64,000 bases of DNA, taken from assembly GCF_001718835.1 (NCBI RefSeq), contig NZ_CP013443.1, positions 248,001 through 312,000 of the forward strand, read 5' to 3'. Both the position numbers and the translations under genes were made by a program. Positions 17,026 through 25,447 of the stretch are shown here, piece by piece. Every line of letters starts with the position of its first letter. Within the stretch, counting starts at the first letter, position 1. The notes beneath the pieces were generated by a model. The model saw nothing but the letters and a program-made list of their open reading frames with translations. It made no database searches and was not told the DNA's origin. This DNA comes from Burkholderia cepacia. Lineage in GTDB: Bacteria > Pseudomonadota > Gammaproteobacteria > Burkholderiales > Burkholderiaceae.

Positions 17026-17056
17026 TTGACACTTCGTTACACTCCGCAGGCATACT
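17026..17056 (+). promoter_or_regulatory. Candidate sigma-70 promoter of the DUF2844/DUF3443 unit
   Basis: A perfect TTGACA at 17026-17031 and CATACT at 17051-17056. The spacing of 19 bp is longer than ideal. It separates the DUF pair from the mot-che operon and would make it independent of FliA. Confidence 0.45.
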
Positions 17057-17170
17057 ACGCTTCAAGCTGTATCAGAATCACCGTTCGTCGGTTCGTCTGA
17101 CATGACGCGACGGCGTCGCGGTTCGCACCGCGCTCGCCGTCGACAACGAGGCAATTCCCTGGGGGGGAAA

Positions 17171-17674
17171 GTGAAGCTGAAACGCTTGGGCTGGGCCGTC
17201 GCGCGCGCGACGGCTGCAATGGGTGTGCTGTGGAGCGTCCACGCACATGCGGAACTGGGCGGCGCGCCGATGTCGCCGCCCGCGGACGATCAGGCCGCAA
17301 GCGTGCGCGCATTGCAGCGCGCGATGCGCGCGGCCGACGGCTCGTCGGCGGGCGCGCCCGCCTACACGGTGCGCGAGCTTTCGCTGGCGTCAGGCACCGT
17401 GATCCATGAATACACGTCGGCCGCCGGCAGCGTGTTCGGCCTTGCGTGGCGCGGCCCGTCGATGCCCGATCTCGGGCAGGTGTTCGGCAGCTATTTCCCG
17501 CAGTACACCGCCGGCGTGCAGGCGGCGCACAAGGCGCGCGGCTGGCGCGCGCCGGTGTCCGTCGACACGAGCGGCCTCGTGATCCGGACGGGCGGCCACA
17601 TGGGCGCCTTCTCGGGCCAGGCCTGGCTGCCGGCGGCGCTGCCTGCCGGCGTGGCCGGCACCGACATCCAGTGA
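17171..17674 (+). CDS. DUF2844 family secreted protein
   Basis: A 167-residue protein with a clear Sec signal peptide (basic start, hydrophobic core VARATAAMGVLWS, cleavage after VHAHA). The mature part begins ELGGAPMSPP, then TVRELSLASGTVIHEYTSAAGSVFGLAWRGPSMPDLGQVFGSYFP, which matches the Burkholderiales DUF2844 family as I recall it. No catalytic motif is seen. The GTG at 17171 has GGGGGGGAAA just upstream; an upstream ATG at 17102 adds an Arg-rich stretch lacking signal-peptide character. The DUF3443 gene begins 16 bp later, so the two products probably work together in the periplasm. Confidence 0.85.
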   Translation: MKLKRLGWAVARATAAMGVLWSVHAHAELGGAPMSPPADDQAASVRALQRAMRAADGSSAGAPAYTVRELSLASGTVIHEYTSAAGSVFGLAWRGPSMPDLGQVFGSYFPQYTAGVQAAHKARGWRAPVSVDTSGLVIRTGGHMGAFSGQAWLPAALPAGVAGTDIQ

Positions 17675-17690
17675 CAGCGGGAGAGCGATC

Positions 17691-18941
17691 TTGAGAATTT
17701 CTCATACATTCAAGCGCTGGCTCCGCGTGCTGGGCCTCGCGGCGGCGACGGCCGTCCTCGTGACGGCATGCGGTGGCGGCGACGGCGGCGGCTCCCCGCC
17801 ACCGCCCGCGCCCACCGCGTCAAACACCGCGGTCATCACCGTCGGCCGGGGCGTGGCGAACGTGATCAACATCCCGACCATCAGCGTGAAGGTCTGCGCG
17901 CCGGGCACGTCGAACTGCCAGGTGGTCAACAACGTGCTCGTCGATACCGCGTCCTACGGGCTGCGGCTCGTCAGCGACGCGGTGCCGGGTGTGCTGGGCG
18001 GCCTGCCCGTGACGACCGTGAACGGCGCGCCGCTCGCCGAGTGCGGCAAGTTCGTGTCGAGCTATACGTGGGGTTCGGTGCGCACGGTCGACCTGAAGAT
18101 CGGCGGCGAAACGGCCAGCGCGCTGCCGGTGCAGGTTCTCGGCGACCTCGGTGCCACCAACGTCCCGACCTCGTGCACCAACAACGGCACGGCCGCCAAC
18201 TCGGCGAACGCGCTCGGCGCGAACGGGATTCTCGGCATCGGGCCGGCGCCGGTCGACTGCGGCACGACCTGCGCGACGTCGACGTCGTCGAGCAACAACT
18301 ACTACGCGTGCCCGAACGGCAATGCGAGCTGCAACGTGACGCTCGTGCCGGTGGCGCAGCAGGTGGCCAACCCGGTTCATCGTTTCGCGAGCGACAACAA
18401 TGGCGTGATCGTGCAGATGTCGGGCATCTCGGCCAACGGCCAGGCGAGCGCGACGGGGCTGCTGACGTTCGGCATCGGCACGCAGGCCAACAATGCATTG
18501 GGCGCGTCGAACGTGCTGCCGTCCACGACGACGGGCGACGTCACCGCGTCGTTCCTCGGCCGCACGTTGTCGCCGGCGGCCGGTGGCGGCGCGTTCTTCG
18601 ATACGGGCTCGAACGCGTATTTCTTCGACGACTCGCAGACGATTTGCACGCGCAATTCATCGTTTTACTGTCCGTCGGGGACCGTGAACTATTCGGCGAC
18701 GCTCACGGGCCAGAACGGTGCGCAGGCGACGGTGACGATGCCGGTCGCGAACGCCGATTCGCTGTTCTCGAACCCGTCGACGTACGCGTTCAACGACATC
18801 GGGGGGCCTTTCGGTAAAACGCCGGTCTCGAACCCGGCGCCATGGCTCGACATCGGCATGCCGCACTTCTACGGCAAGACGATCTACTTCGGGATGGACC
18901 TGCGCGGCAGCGGCGGCGCCGCGCCCTACGTCGCATTCTGA
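17691..18941 (+). CDS. DUF3443 family lipoprotein, possible pepsin-like aspartic peptidase
   Basis: A 416-residue lipoprotein: signal peptide with lipobox LVTAC (Cys27), then a Gly/Pro-rich tether. The family has no known function. The sequence shows pepsin-like elements in pepsin order: VLVDTAS (Asp85), a flap-like SYTWGSV with Tyr125 followed by VDLKIGG, NGILGIG (179-184), GLLTFGIG (256-263), FFDTGS (Asp304), and DIGMPHFYGKTIYF (387-400) resembling the pepsin C-terminal ILGDVFLR-YY strand. The Asp-to-Asp distance of 219 is compatible with pepsins. The first site is DTAS, not DTGS. TTG start. It may act on the inner or outer envelope face with its DUF2844 partner; the protease role is inferred. 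Confidence 0.85.
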   Translation: MRISHTFKRWLRVLGLAAATAVLVTACGGGDGGGSPPPPAPTASNTAVITVGRGVANVINIPTISVKVCAPGTSNCQVVNNVLVDTASYGLRLVSDAVPGVLGGLPVTTVNGAPLAECGKFVSSYTWGSVRTVDLKIGGETASALPVQVLGDLGATNVPTSCTNNGTAANSANALGANGILGIGPAPVDCGTTCATSTSSSNNYYACPNGNASCNVTLVPVAQQVANPVHRFASDNNGVIVQMSGISANGQASATGLLTFGIGTQANNALGASNVLPSTTTGDVTASFLGRTLSPAAGGGAFFDTGSNAYFFDDSQTICTRNSSFYCPSGTVNYSATLTGQNGAQATVTMPVANADSLFSNPSTYAFNDIGGPFGKTPVSNPAPWLDIGMPHFYGKTIYFGMDLRGSGGAAPYVAF

Positions 18942-18965
18942 GCCGCGGCGGGCGAAGCGCATGAC

Positions 18966-18994
18966 AAAGGGGGCGAGAGATCGCCCCCTTTTTC
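18966..18994 (+). terminator. Rho-independent terminator after the DUF3443 gene
   Basis: AAGGGGGCGA-gaga-TCGCCCCCTT followed by TTT, 25 bp past the stop. It closes the DUF2844/DUF3443 unit. Confidence 0.88.
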
Positions 18995-19188
18995 ATTGAT
19001 CCGGCTTTCGATTTTTTCGATTATCGGATGCGGCCAGGATTTATCTGCGTGTGATTAATTAAAAATAACGCTCGTGCGAAAGTGCCGGCGCCCGGCAGCT
19101 GTCCGCCGTCCCCGAAAAAATCGGAATAATCCGAAAAATCCTACCTATACTCGTCGCGTGACTCCGGAGGTGTTGATAACAACAGGGG

Positions 19189-19398
19189 GTGAACGAAATG
19201 AACTTCACGGATGCCATTCGTTCAGCGGTTGATCAATATCCAGGATTCGAGGGCCGTGTGCACCGTGCGCGCCGTGCGCAAAGCCCGCTGATCGCCTTCA
19301 TTACGCACGTCGGCCCGACGGCGCCGCTCACGCAGCGGCGCGCGCACCGCGCCGACCATCCCGGCCGCTTCGGCCCCGATCCGCTCGTCGCCGGCTGA
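19189..19398 (+). CDS. Possible small hypothetical protein upstream of flhB
   Basis: A 69-residue frame starting with GTG (19189) or ATG (19198) behind ACAGGGGG, a good ribosome-binding site. The first 20 residues (NFTDAIRSAVDQYPGFEGRV) look protein-like, while the second half is Arg/Pro-rich and could be mere GC-rich read-through. No family is recognised. It lies between the DUF3443 terminator and flhB on the same strand and may be a leader gene of the flhB operon. Confidence 0.35.
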   Translation: MNEMNFTDAIRSAVDQYPGFEGRVHRARRAQSPLIAFITHVGPTAPLTQRRAHRADHPGRFGPDPLVAG

Positions 19399-19576
19399 CC
19401 GGCGCGGGCCCGGCGCGCCCGTCCGCGCGCCGCCGGCCGTCCGCGCGCCGTCGTCCGCCCGATTCCCCGAAATACCCCCCTTTCCCGGCTTTGCTCGACC
19501 GATCGGCGTTTGACGCCTCCATGAATAATCGGTGTCACTGGAAAGCGGCATTCCGCCGTACCCGACTGGAGGCCCC

Positions 19577-20773
19577 GTGGCAGACGAGAGCGATCTCGAC
19601 AAGACCGAAGCCGCCACTCCCAGGCGCCGCGAGAAGGCGCGCGAGGAGGGGCAGGTCGCGCGTTCGCGCGAACTGGCTTCGTTCGCGCTGCTCGCGGCCG
19701 GGTTCTACGGCGCCTGGCTGCTCGCGGGCCCGTCGGGCGGGCATCTGCAGGCGATGCTGCGCGGCGCGTTCAGGTTCGATCGCGCGACCGCGTTCGACAC
19801 GAACCGGATGCTGTCGGCGGCCGGCAGCGCGAGCCTCGAAGGCTTCGCCGCGCTGCTGCCGCTGCTCGCGCTCACCGGCGTCGCCGCGCTGCTCGCGCCG
19901 ATGGCGCTCGGCGGCTGGCTGATCTCGCAGAAGACGTTCGAGCTGAAGTTCGACCGCCTGAACCCGATCTCGGGCCTTGGCCGGATCTTCTCGATCCAGG
20001 GGCCGATCCAGCTCGGGATGTCGCTCGCGAAGACGCTGGTCGTCGGCGGTATCGGCGGCGTCGCGATCTGGCGCAGCAAGGACGAGCTGCTCGGCCTCGC
20101 GACGCAGCCGCTCGGCGTGGCGCTGCCCGATGCGCTGCACCTGGTCGCCGTGTGCTGCGGCACGACGGTCGCCGGGATGCTGGTGGTCGCCGCGCTCGAC
20201 GTGCCTTACCAACTCTGGCAGTACAACAAGAAGTTGCGCATGACGAAGGAAGAAGTGAAGCGCGAGCATCGCGAGAACGAAGGCGATCCGCACGTGAAGG
20301 GGCGGATCCGCCAGCAGCAGCGCGCGATCGCGCGGCGCCGGATGATGGCGGCCGTGCCGAAGGCCGACGTGGTCGTGACGAACCCGACGCACTTCGCGGT
20401 CGCGCTGCAGTATACGGACGGCGAGATGCGCGCGCCGAAGGTCGTCGCGAAGGGCGTGAACCTCGTCGCCGCGCGCATCCGCGAACTCGCGGCCGAACAC
20501 AACGTGCCGCTGCTCGAAGCGCCGCCGCTCGCGCGCGCGCTGTATCACAACGTCGAACTCGAACGCGAGATTCCCGGCTCGCTGTACTCGGCCGTCGCCG
20601 AAGTGCTCGCGTGGGTCTACCAGCTCAAGCGCTTCCGTTCGGAAGGCGGGGCGTTCCCGGCGGCGCCGGTCGACCTGGACGTGCCGGCCGACCTCGACAA
20701 GGGCGCGTCGGTTTCCGCCGACGACGAACGCGAGGAAGCCGAAGACACGCTCGGTAACGGAGGCGCGGCATGA
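19577..20773 (+). CDS. flhB: Flagellar type III secretion protein FlhB
   Basis: A 398-residue export-gate protein controlling the switch from rod/hook to filament substrates. The N-terminus reads DLDKTEAATPRRREKAREEGQVARSREL, four membrane segments lie between about 35 and 210, and the cytoplasmic domain has the autocleavage motif NPTH with Asn269-Pro270, the same numbering as in enteric FlhB. GTG at 19577 with GGAGG four bases upstream is clearly the start. It overlaps flhA by 4 bp. Residues after 350 form an acidic tail. Confidence 0.96.
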   Translation: MADESDLDKTEAATPRRREKAREEGQVARSRELASFALLAAGFYGAWLLAGPSGGHLQAMLRGAFRFDRATAFDTNRMLSAAGSASLEGFAALLPLLALTGVAALLAPMALGGWLISQKTFELKFDRLNPISGLGRIFSIQGPIQLGMSLAKTLVVGGIGGVAIWRSKDELLGLATQPLGVALPDALHLVAVCCGTTVAGMLVVAALDVPYQLWQYNKKLRMTKEEVKREHRENEGDPHVKGRIRQQQRAIARRRMMAAVPKADVVVTNPTHFAVALQYTDGEMRAPKVVAKGVNLVAARIRELAAEHNVPLLEAPPLARALYHNVELEREIPGSLYSAVAEVLAWVYQLKRFRSEGGAFPAAPVDLDVPADLDKGASVSADDEREEAEDTLGNGGAA

Positions 20774-22869
20774 GCACCCCGACCGGCCTGTTCTCGAAGC
20801 GCCAGAATCCGTTCGCGGGCACCAACCTGCGCGCGCTCGCGGGCCCGATCCTCATCTGCATGATTTTGGGGATGATGATCCTGCCGCTGCCGCCGATGCT
20901 GCTGGATCTGCTGTTCACCTTCAACATCGCGCTGTCGGTGATGGTGCTGCTCGTCAGCATGTACACGATGAAGCCGCTCGACTTCGCGGCGTTCCCGAGC
21001 GTGCTGCTGTTCTCGACGCTGCTGCGCCTGTCGCTGAACGTCGCGTCGACGCGCGTCGTGCTGCTCGAGGGCCACACCGGGCCGGACGCGGCCGGCCAGG
21101 TGATCGAGGCGTTCGGCCACTTCCTCGTCGGCGGCAACTTCGCGGTCGGCATCGTCGTGTTCGTGATCCTGATGATCATCAACTTCATGGTGATCACGAA
21201 GGGCGCGGGGCGGATCGCCGAAGTGTCCGCGCGCTTCACGCTCGACGCGATGCCCGGCAAGCAGATGGCGATCGACGCCGACCTGAACGCGGGTCTCATC
21301 AACGAAGAGCAGGCGCGCAAGCGCCGCCTGGCGGTCTCGCAGGAAGCCGAGTTCTACGGGTCGATGGACGGCGCGTCGAAGTTCGTGCGCGGCGACGCGA
21401 TCGCCGGCCTGATCATCATGGCGATCAACGTGATCGGCGGGCTGATCGTCGGGATGGTCCAGCACGACATGACGTTCGCCGCGGCCGGCACGAACTACAC
21501 GCTGCTGACGATCGGCGACGGCCTCGTCGCGCAGATCCCCTCGCTCGTGATCTCGACCGCGGCCGGCGTGATCGTGTCGCGCGTCGCGACCGACGAGGAC
21601 ATCGGCACGCAGATCACCGGCCAGCTGTTCACGAACCCGCGCGTGCTGACCATCACCGGCGCGATCATCGTGCTGATGGGGCTGATCCCGGGCATGCCGC
21701 ACTTCGCGTTCCTCGCGCTCGGCGGCGGCGCGATCTGGCTGGCCCGCACGCAGACGAAGCGCGCGGCGGCCCGCAAGGCGGCCGGCGACCTGACCGACAT
21801 CGCGCCGCCCGCCGTGCTGCCGTCCGACAGCCACGAGGCGACCTGGGACGACGTGCAGCTGATCGACCCGCTCGGCCTCGAAGTCGGCTACCGGCTGATC
21901 CCGCTCGTCGACAAGAACAGCGACGGCGAACTGCTCAAGCGCATCAAGAGCATCCGCAAGAAATTCGCGCAGGAAATCGGCTTCCTGCCGCCCGTGATCC
22001 ATATCCGCGACAACCTCGAACTGCGGCCGAACGCCTACCGGATCGCGCTGAAGGGCGTCGAGATCGGCGTCGGCGAAGTGTTCCCGGGCCAGTGGCTCGC
22101 GATCAACCCCGGCCAGGTGACGGCCGCGTTGCCGGGCGCCGTCACGCAGGATCCCGCGTTCGGGCTGCCGGCCGTGTGGATCGATGTCGCGATGCGCGAG
22201 CAGGCGCAGGTGTACGGCTACACGGTGGTCGACGCGAGCACGGTCGTCGCGACGCACCTGAACCATCTGGTCGTCCAGCACGCGGCCGAGCTGCTCGGCC
22301 GCCAGGAAGTGCAGGCGCTCGTCGAGCGCACCGGCAAGGACGCGCCGTCGCTCGTCGAGGACCTCGTGCCGAAGACGATCTCGCTGACGACGCTGCAGAA
22401 GGTGCTGCAGAACCTGCTCGAGGAAGGCGTGCCGATCCGCGACATGCGCACGATCCTCGAGGCCGTGTCCGAGCACGCGGGCCGCGGCGACGCGTTCGAG
22501 ATCACGGCCGCGGTGCGGCTCGCGCTCGGCCGCGCGATCACGCAGCAGTGGTATCCGGGCGCGGGCGAGATGCAGGTGATGGGCCTCGACTCGAATCTCG
22601 AGCGCGTGCTGTCGCAGGCGCTCGCCACCGGCGCGAACCCGGGCCTCGAACCCGGCCTCGCGCACAACCTTCTGACCGGTACGCAGCAGGCGATGCTGCG
22701 TCAACAGAATCTCGGGCTGCCGCCCGTGCTGCTCGTGCAGCACGCGCTGCGCGCGATGCTCGCGCGCTTCCTGCGCCGCAGCCTGCCGCAATTGAAAGTG
22801 CTGTCGTACGCCGAAGTGCCGGACACACGCACGATCAAAGTCGTTAACGTCATCGGGGGTTCCGCTTGA
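20770..22869 (+). CDS. flhA: Flagellar type III secretion protein FlhA
   Basis: A 699-residue export-gate protein, full length for the family. Eight membrane segments lie in the first 330 residues, with the highly conserved FPSVLLFSTLLRLSLNVASTR and the cytoplasmic FHIPEP-type loop ITKGAGRIAEVSARFTLDAMPGKQMAIDADLNAGLINEEQARKRR region. The C-terminal cytoplasmic domain binds export chaperones and substrates. Start codon overlaps the flhB stop (ATGA) and its own stop overlaps the flhF start, indicating translational coupling. Confidence 0.97.
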   Translation: MSTPTGLFSKRQNPFAGTNLRALAGPILICMILGMMILPLPPMLLDLLFTFNIALSVMVLLVSMYTMKPLDFAAFPSVLLFSTLLRLSLNVASTRVVLLEGHTGPDAAGQVIEAFGHFLVGGNFAVGIVVFVILMIINFMVITKGAGRIAEVSARFTLDAMPGKQMAIDADLNAGLINEEQARKRRLAVSQEAEFYGSMDGASKFVRGDAIAGLIIMAINVIGGLIVGMVQHDMTFAAAGTNYTLLTIGDGLVAQIPSLVISTAAGVIVSRVATDEDIGTQITGQLFTNPRVLTITGAIIVLMGLIPGMPHFAFLALGGGAIWLARTQTKRAAARKAAGDLTDIAPPAVLPSDSHEATWDDVQLIDPLGLEVGYRLIPLVDKNSDGELLKRIKSIRKKFAQEIGFLPPVIHIRDNLELRPNAYRIALKGVEIGVGEVFPGQWLAINPGQVTAALPGAVTQDPAFGLPAVWIDVAMREQAQVYGYTVVDASTVVATHLNHLVVQHAAELLGRQEVQALVERTGKDAPSLVEDLVPKTISLTTLQKVLQNLLEEGVPIRDMRTILEAVSEHAGRGDAFEITAAVRLALGRAITQQWYPGAGEMQVMGLDSNLERVLSQALATGANPGLEPGLAHNLLTGTQQAMLRQQNLGLPPVLLVQHALRAMLARFLRRSLPQLKVLSYAEVPDTRTIKVVNVIGGSA

Positions 22870-24614
22870 ACATTCGCAAATTCACCGGCGCAACGAGCCG
22901 CGACGCACTTCGTCTCGTGCGCGAGGCGCTCGGCGCCGACGCGGTCGTGCTGTCGAACCGCACGCTCGATGACGGCAGCGTGGAAATCGTCGCCCTCGCC
23001 GACGCCGAACTGTCGGCGATCACGCCGCCGGGCGCGGCCGACGCCGTCGCGCTGCCCGGCGCGGCGCTCCGGGCCGGCGCGCCGGCGCCCGCGGGCACGG
23101 CGCCGCGGGCGGCCGTCAATCCGTATGCGGCAGGCGAAGGCGGGTTGCCGGACGTGTTCTCGTCGGTGTTCGGCGCAAGCGCCGAGACGACCGACGCGCC
23201 TGCGGCGCCGGTGGCGGGCTCTGCCGCCGCCGCTGCGCCCGCCGCGGGATCGTTCGCCGCACGCGTGCCTGCCGCGGGATCGCCCGCCGCAGGATGGCCT
23301 GCCCCGGGATCGCCCGCCGCCCCTTCCGAACCCGCGCCGTGGCTGGTCGAGCACGCGAAGCGCCTGACGCAGCAGCGCGATGCGCTGATGGCGCGCGCGC
23401 AGGCGACGCCGGCGCAGGAAGTTGCGCCGCGCGCCGCGCACGAAGCGACGCCGCCCGGCTGGGCGCGCGACATCGTGCGCAACGTCGCGCGCCGCGTGCC
23501 GGCGGACGACGTTGCGCCGCGCCGCGGCGCCGACGCGCCCGCGCCGAAGGCGGCGGACCGCGCGCGCATGCCTGAAGACACCGCCGCCGCGGTGGCCGAT
23601 GCGGTGAAGTCGCGCCTCGAGCGGATCGTCAACGATACGGTGATGCAGGAGCTCGGCGAGCTGCGCGGGATGATGGAAGAGCAGTTCGACAGCCTGATGT
23701 GGCACGACCGCCAGCGCCGCAGCGCCGTGCATGGCGCGCTGACGAAGCACCTGTTCGCGGCCGGTTTCTCCGCGCAGCTCGTGAGGATGCTGGTCGACAA
23801 CATGCCGTCCGGCGACGGCGCGCAGAGCTTCGAACAGGCGGCCGAATGGGCGCAGTCGGTGCTCGCGGCGAACCTGCCGGTGCTCGACAGCGAGGACGCG
23901 CTGATGGAGCGCGGCGGCGTGTTCGCGCTGATGGGGCCGACGGGCGTCGGCAAGACGACCACCACCGCGAAGCTGGCCGCGCGCTGCGTGATGCGCTTCG
24001 GCGCGAGCAAGGTCGCGCTGCTGACCACCGACAGCTACCGGATCGGCGGCCACGAACAGCTGCGCATCTTCGGCAAGATCCTCGGCGTGCCCGTGCACGC
24101 GGTGAAGGATGCGGGCGATCTCGCGCTCGCGCTGTCCGAGCTGCGCAACAAGCACATCGTGCTGATCGACACGATCGGCATGAGCCAGCGCGACCGCGCG
24201 GTATCCGACCAGATCGCGATGCTGCACGGCGCGAACGCGCCGGTGCAGCGCCTGCTGCTGCTCAACGCGACGAGCCACGGCGACACGCTCAACGAAGTCG
24301 TGCAGGCGTACCGCAGCGCGGGCGAGCATCCGGACCTCGCCGGCTGCATCCTCACGAAGCTCGACGAGGCGACCCACCTCGGCGGCGTGCTCGACACGGT
24401 GATCCGCTACAAGCTGCCGATCCACTACGTGTCGACCGGCCAGAAGGTGCCGGAGAACCTGTACGTCGCGTCGACCCGATTCCTGCTGAAGAGCGCGTTC
24501 TGTGTGCCGCGCGACGGCTCGCCCTTCGTGCCGCAAGACGAGGACATGCCGACGCTGCTTTCCGCACTGACCGCACGTTCCACCGCCGAGCTGCACGAGG
24601 TGCGATTTGGATAA
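22866..24614 (+). CDS. flhF: Flagellar biosynthesis GTPase FlhF
   Basis: A 582-residue SRP-type GTPase that helps place flagella. The B domain is N-terminal (MNIRKFTGATSRDALRLVREALGADAVVLSN), followed by about 160 residues of low-complexity Ala/Pro/Gly linker. The N domain begins near 235, and the G domain has the P-loop GPTGVGKTTT (357-366), DTIGM and TKLDE. TTG start overlapping the flhA stop. The linker makes it longer than most FlhF proteins. Confidence 0.94.
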   Translation: MNIRKFTGATSRDALRLVREALGADAVVLSNRTLDDGSVEIVALADAELSAITPPGAADAVALPGAALRAGAPAPAGTAPRAAVNPYAAGEGGLPDVFSSVFGASAETTDAPAAPVAGSAAAAAPAAGSFAARVPAAGSPAAGWPAPGSPAAPSEPAPWLVEHAKRLTQQRDALMARAQATPAQEVAPRAAHEATPPGWARDIVRNVARRVPADDVAPRRGADAPAPKAADRARMPEDTAAAVADAVKSRLERIVNDTVMQELGELRGMMEEQFDSLMWHDRQRRSAVHGALTKHLFAAGFSAQLVRMLVDNMPSGDGAQSFEQAAEWAQSVLAANLPVLDSEDALMERGGVFALMGPTGVGKTTTTAKLAARCVMRFGASKVALLTTDSYRIGGHEQLRIFGKILGVPVHAVKDAGDLALALSELRNKHIVLIDTIGMSQRDRAVSDQIAMLHGANAPVQRLLLLNATSHGDTLNEVVQAYRSAGEHPDLAGCILTKLDEATHLGGVLDTVIRYKLPIHYVSTGQKVPENLYVASTRFLLKSAFCVPRDGSPFVPQDEDMPTLLSALTARSTAELHEVRFG

Positions 24615-25425
24615 GCGAATCATCGACCAGGCCGAAGGGCTGCGGCGCCTGCTGGCCGGGCGCGCGTCGCGCATCGTCGCGGTGACGGGCGGGCCGGCGG
24701 GTGTCGGCTGCACGTCCACCGTCGTGAACCTCGCGGCGGCGCTCGCGTCGCTCGGCAAGGACGTGCTCGTCGTCGACGAGCGCGCCGACGTGCATTCGGC
24801 CAGCGCGACGCTTGCCGGCGCGTGGCTGCGCGACGGCGAGCGCACGCGGGTCGCGGCCGGCTTCGGCCTGTGCGCCGCCGCGCGGCTCGCGCGCGCCGGC
24901 TACACCGACGCGCAGCTCAGCGATTTCATCGACGGGCCGGCCGACATCGTCCTCGTCGACGCGCAGCTCGGCGCCGACGGCGCATTCTCGGCGCTCGCCC
25001 GCGAAGCGCACGACGTGCTGGTCGTGACGCGGGTCGCCGCGCAGGCGATCACCGAGGCATACGCGTGCATGAAGCGGCTGCATTTCGCGCATGCGTTCGC
25101 GCAGTTCCGCGTGCTGGCCAATCACGTCGGCAGCCACGCGGACGCGAAGGTCGCGTTCGACAACCTCGCGGGCGTCGCGAGCCGCTACCTGACGGTGTCG
25201 ATCGCCGACGCGGGCTGCGTGAGCGCCGATCCGCTCGTCGAGCATGCACGCGAGCTGACGCGCGCCGCGGTCGACGCGTTCCCGTCGTCGGCTGCCGCGC
25301 GCGACTACCGGCAGATTGCCGCCGACCTGCTGTACTGGCCGATGCGCCCGCGTTCGGGTGCGGGCCGCGCCGTGCACGCGGGCGGCAAGCCGTCGTATGA
25401 GGCGGGCGCGGCACACGCCGCGTGA
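24607..25425 (+). CDS. flhG: MinD/ParA-like flagellar number regulator FlhG, degenerate P-loop
   Basis: A 272-residue relative of FlhG/FleN/YlxH, which pairs with FlhF to limit flagellar number. The fold is readable: RIVAVTGGPAGVGCTSTVVNLAAALASLGKDVLVVDE, then the Walker-B-like PADIVLVDAQLG. Unusually, the P-loop GPAGVGCTS carries Cys35 where the catalytic lysine is expected, and the deviant lysine preceding MinD P-loops is also absent, so ATP binding or hydrolysis may be lost. TTG start overlapping flhF by 8 bp; fliA follows after 22 bp. Confidence 0.88.
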   Translation: MDKRIIDQAEGLRRLLAGRASRIVAVTGGPAGVGCTSTVVNLAAALASLGKDVLVVDERADVHSASATLAGAWLRDGERTRVAAGFGLCAAARLARAGYTDAQLSDFIDGPADIVLVDAQLGADGAFSALAREAHDVLVVTRVAAQAITEAYACMKRLHFAHAFAQFRVLANHVGSHADAKVAFDNLAGVASRYLTVSIADAGCVSADPLVEHARELTRAAVDAFPSSAAARDYRQIAADLLYWPMRPRSGAGRAVHAGGKPSYEAGAAHAA

Positions 25426-25447
25426 GCGCCACCGGAAGGAGAGAGCC

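Noticed and set aside
20617..24845. Long minus-strand frames opposite flhA and flhF
   Set aside because: Composition typical of shadow frames; FlhA and FlhF are certain on the plus strand.
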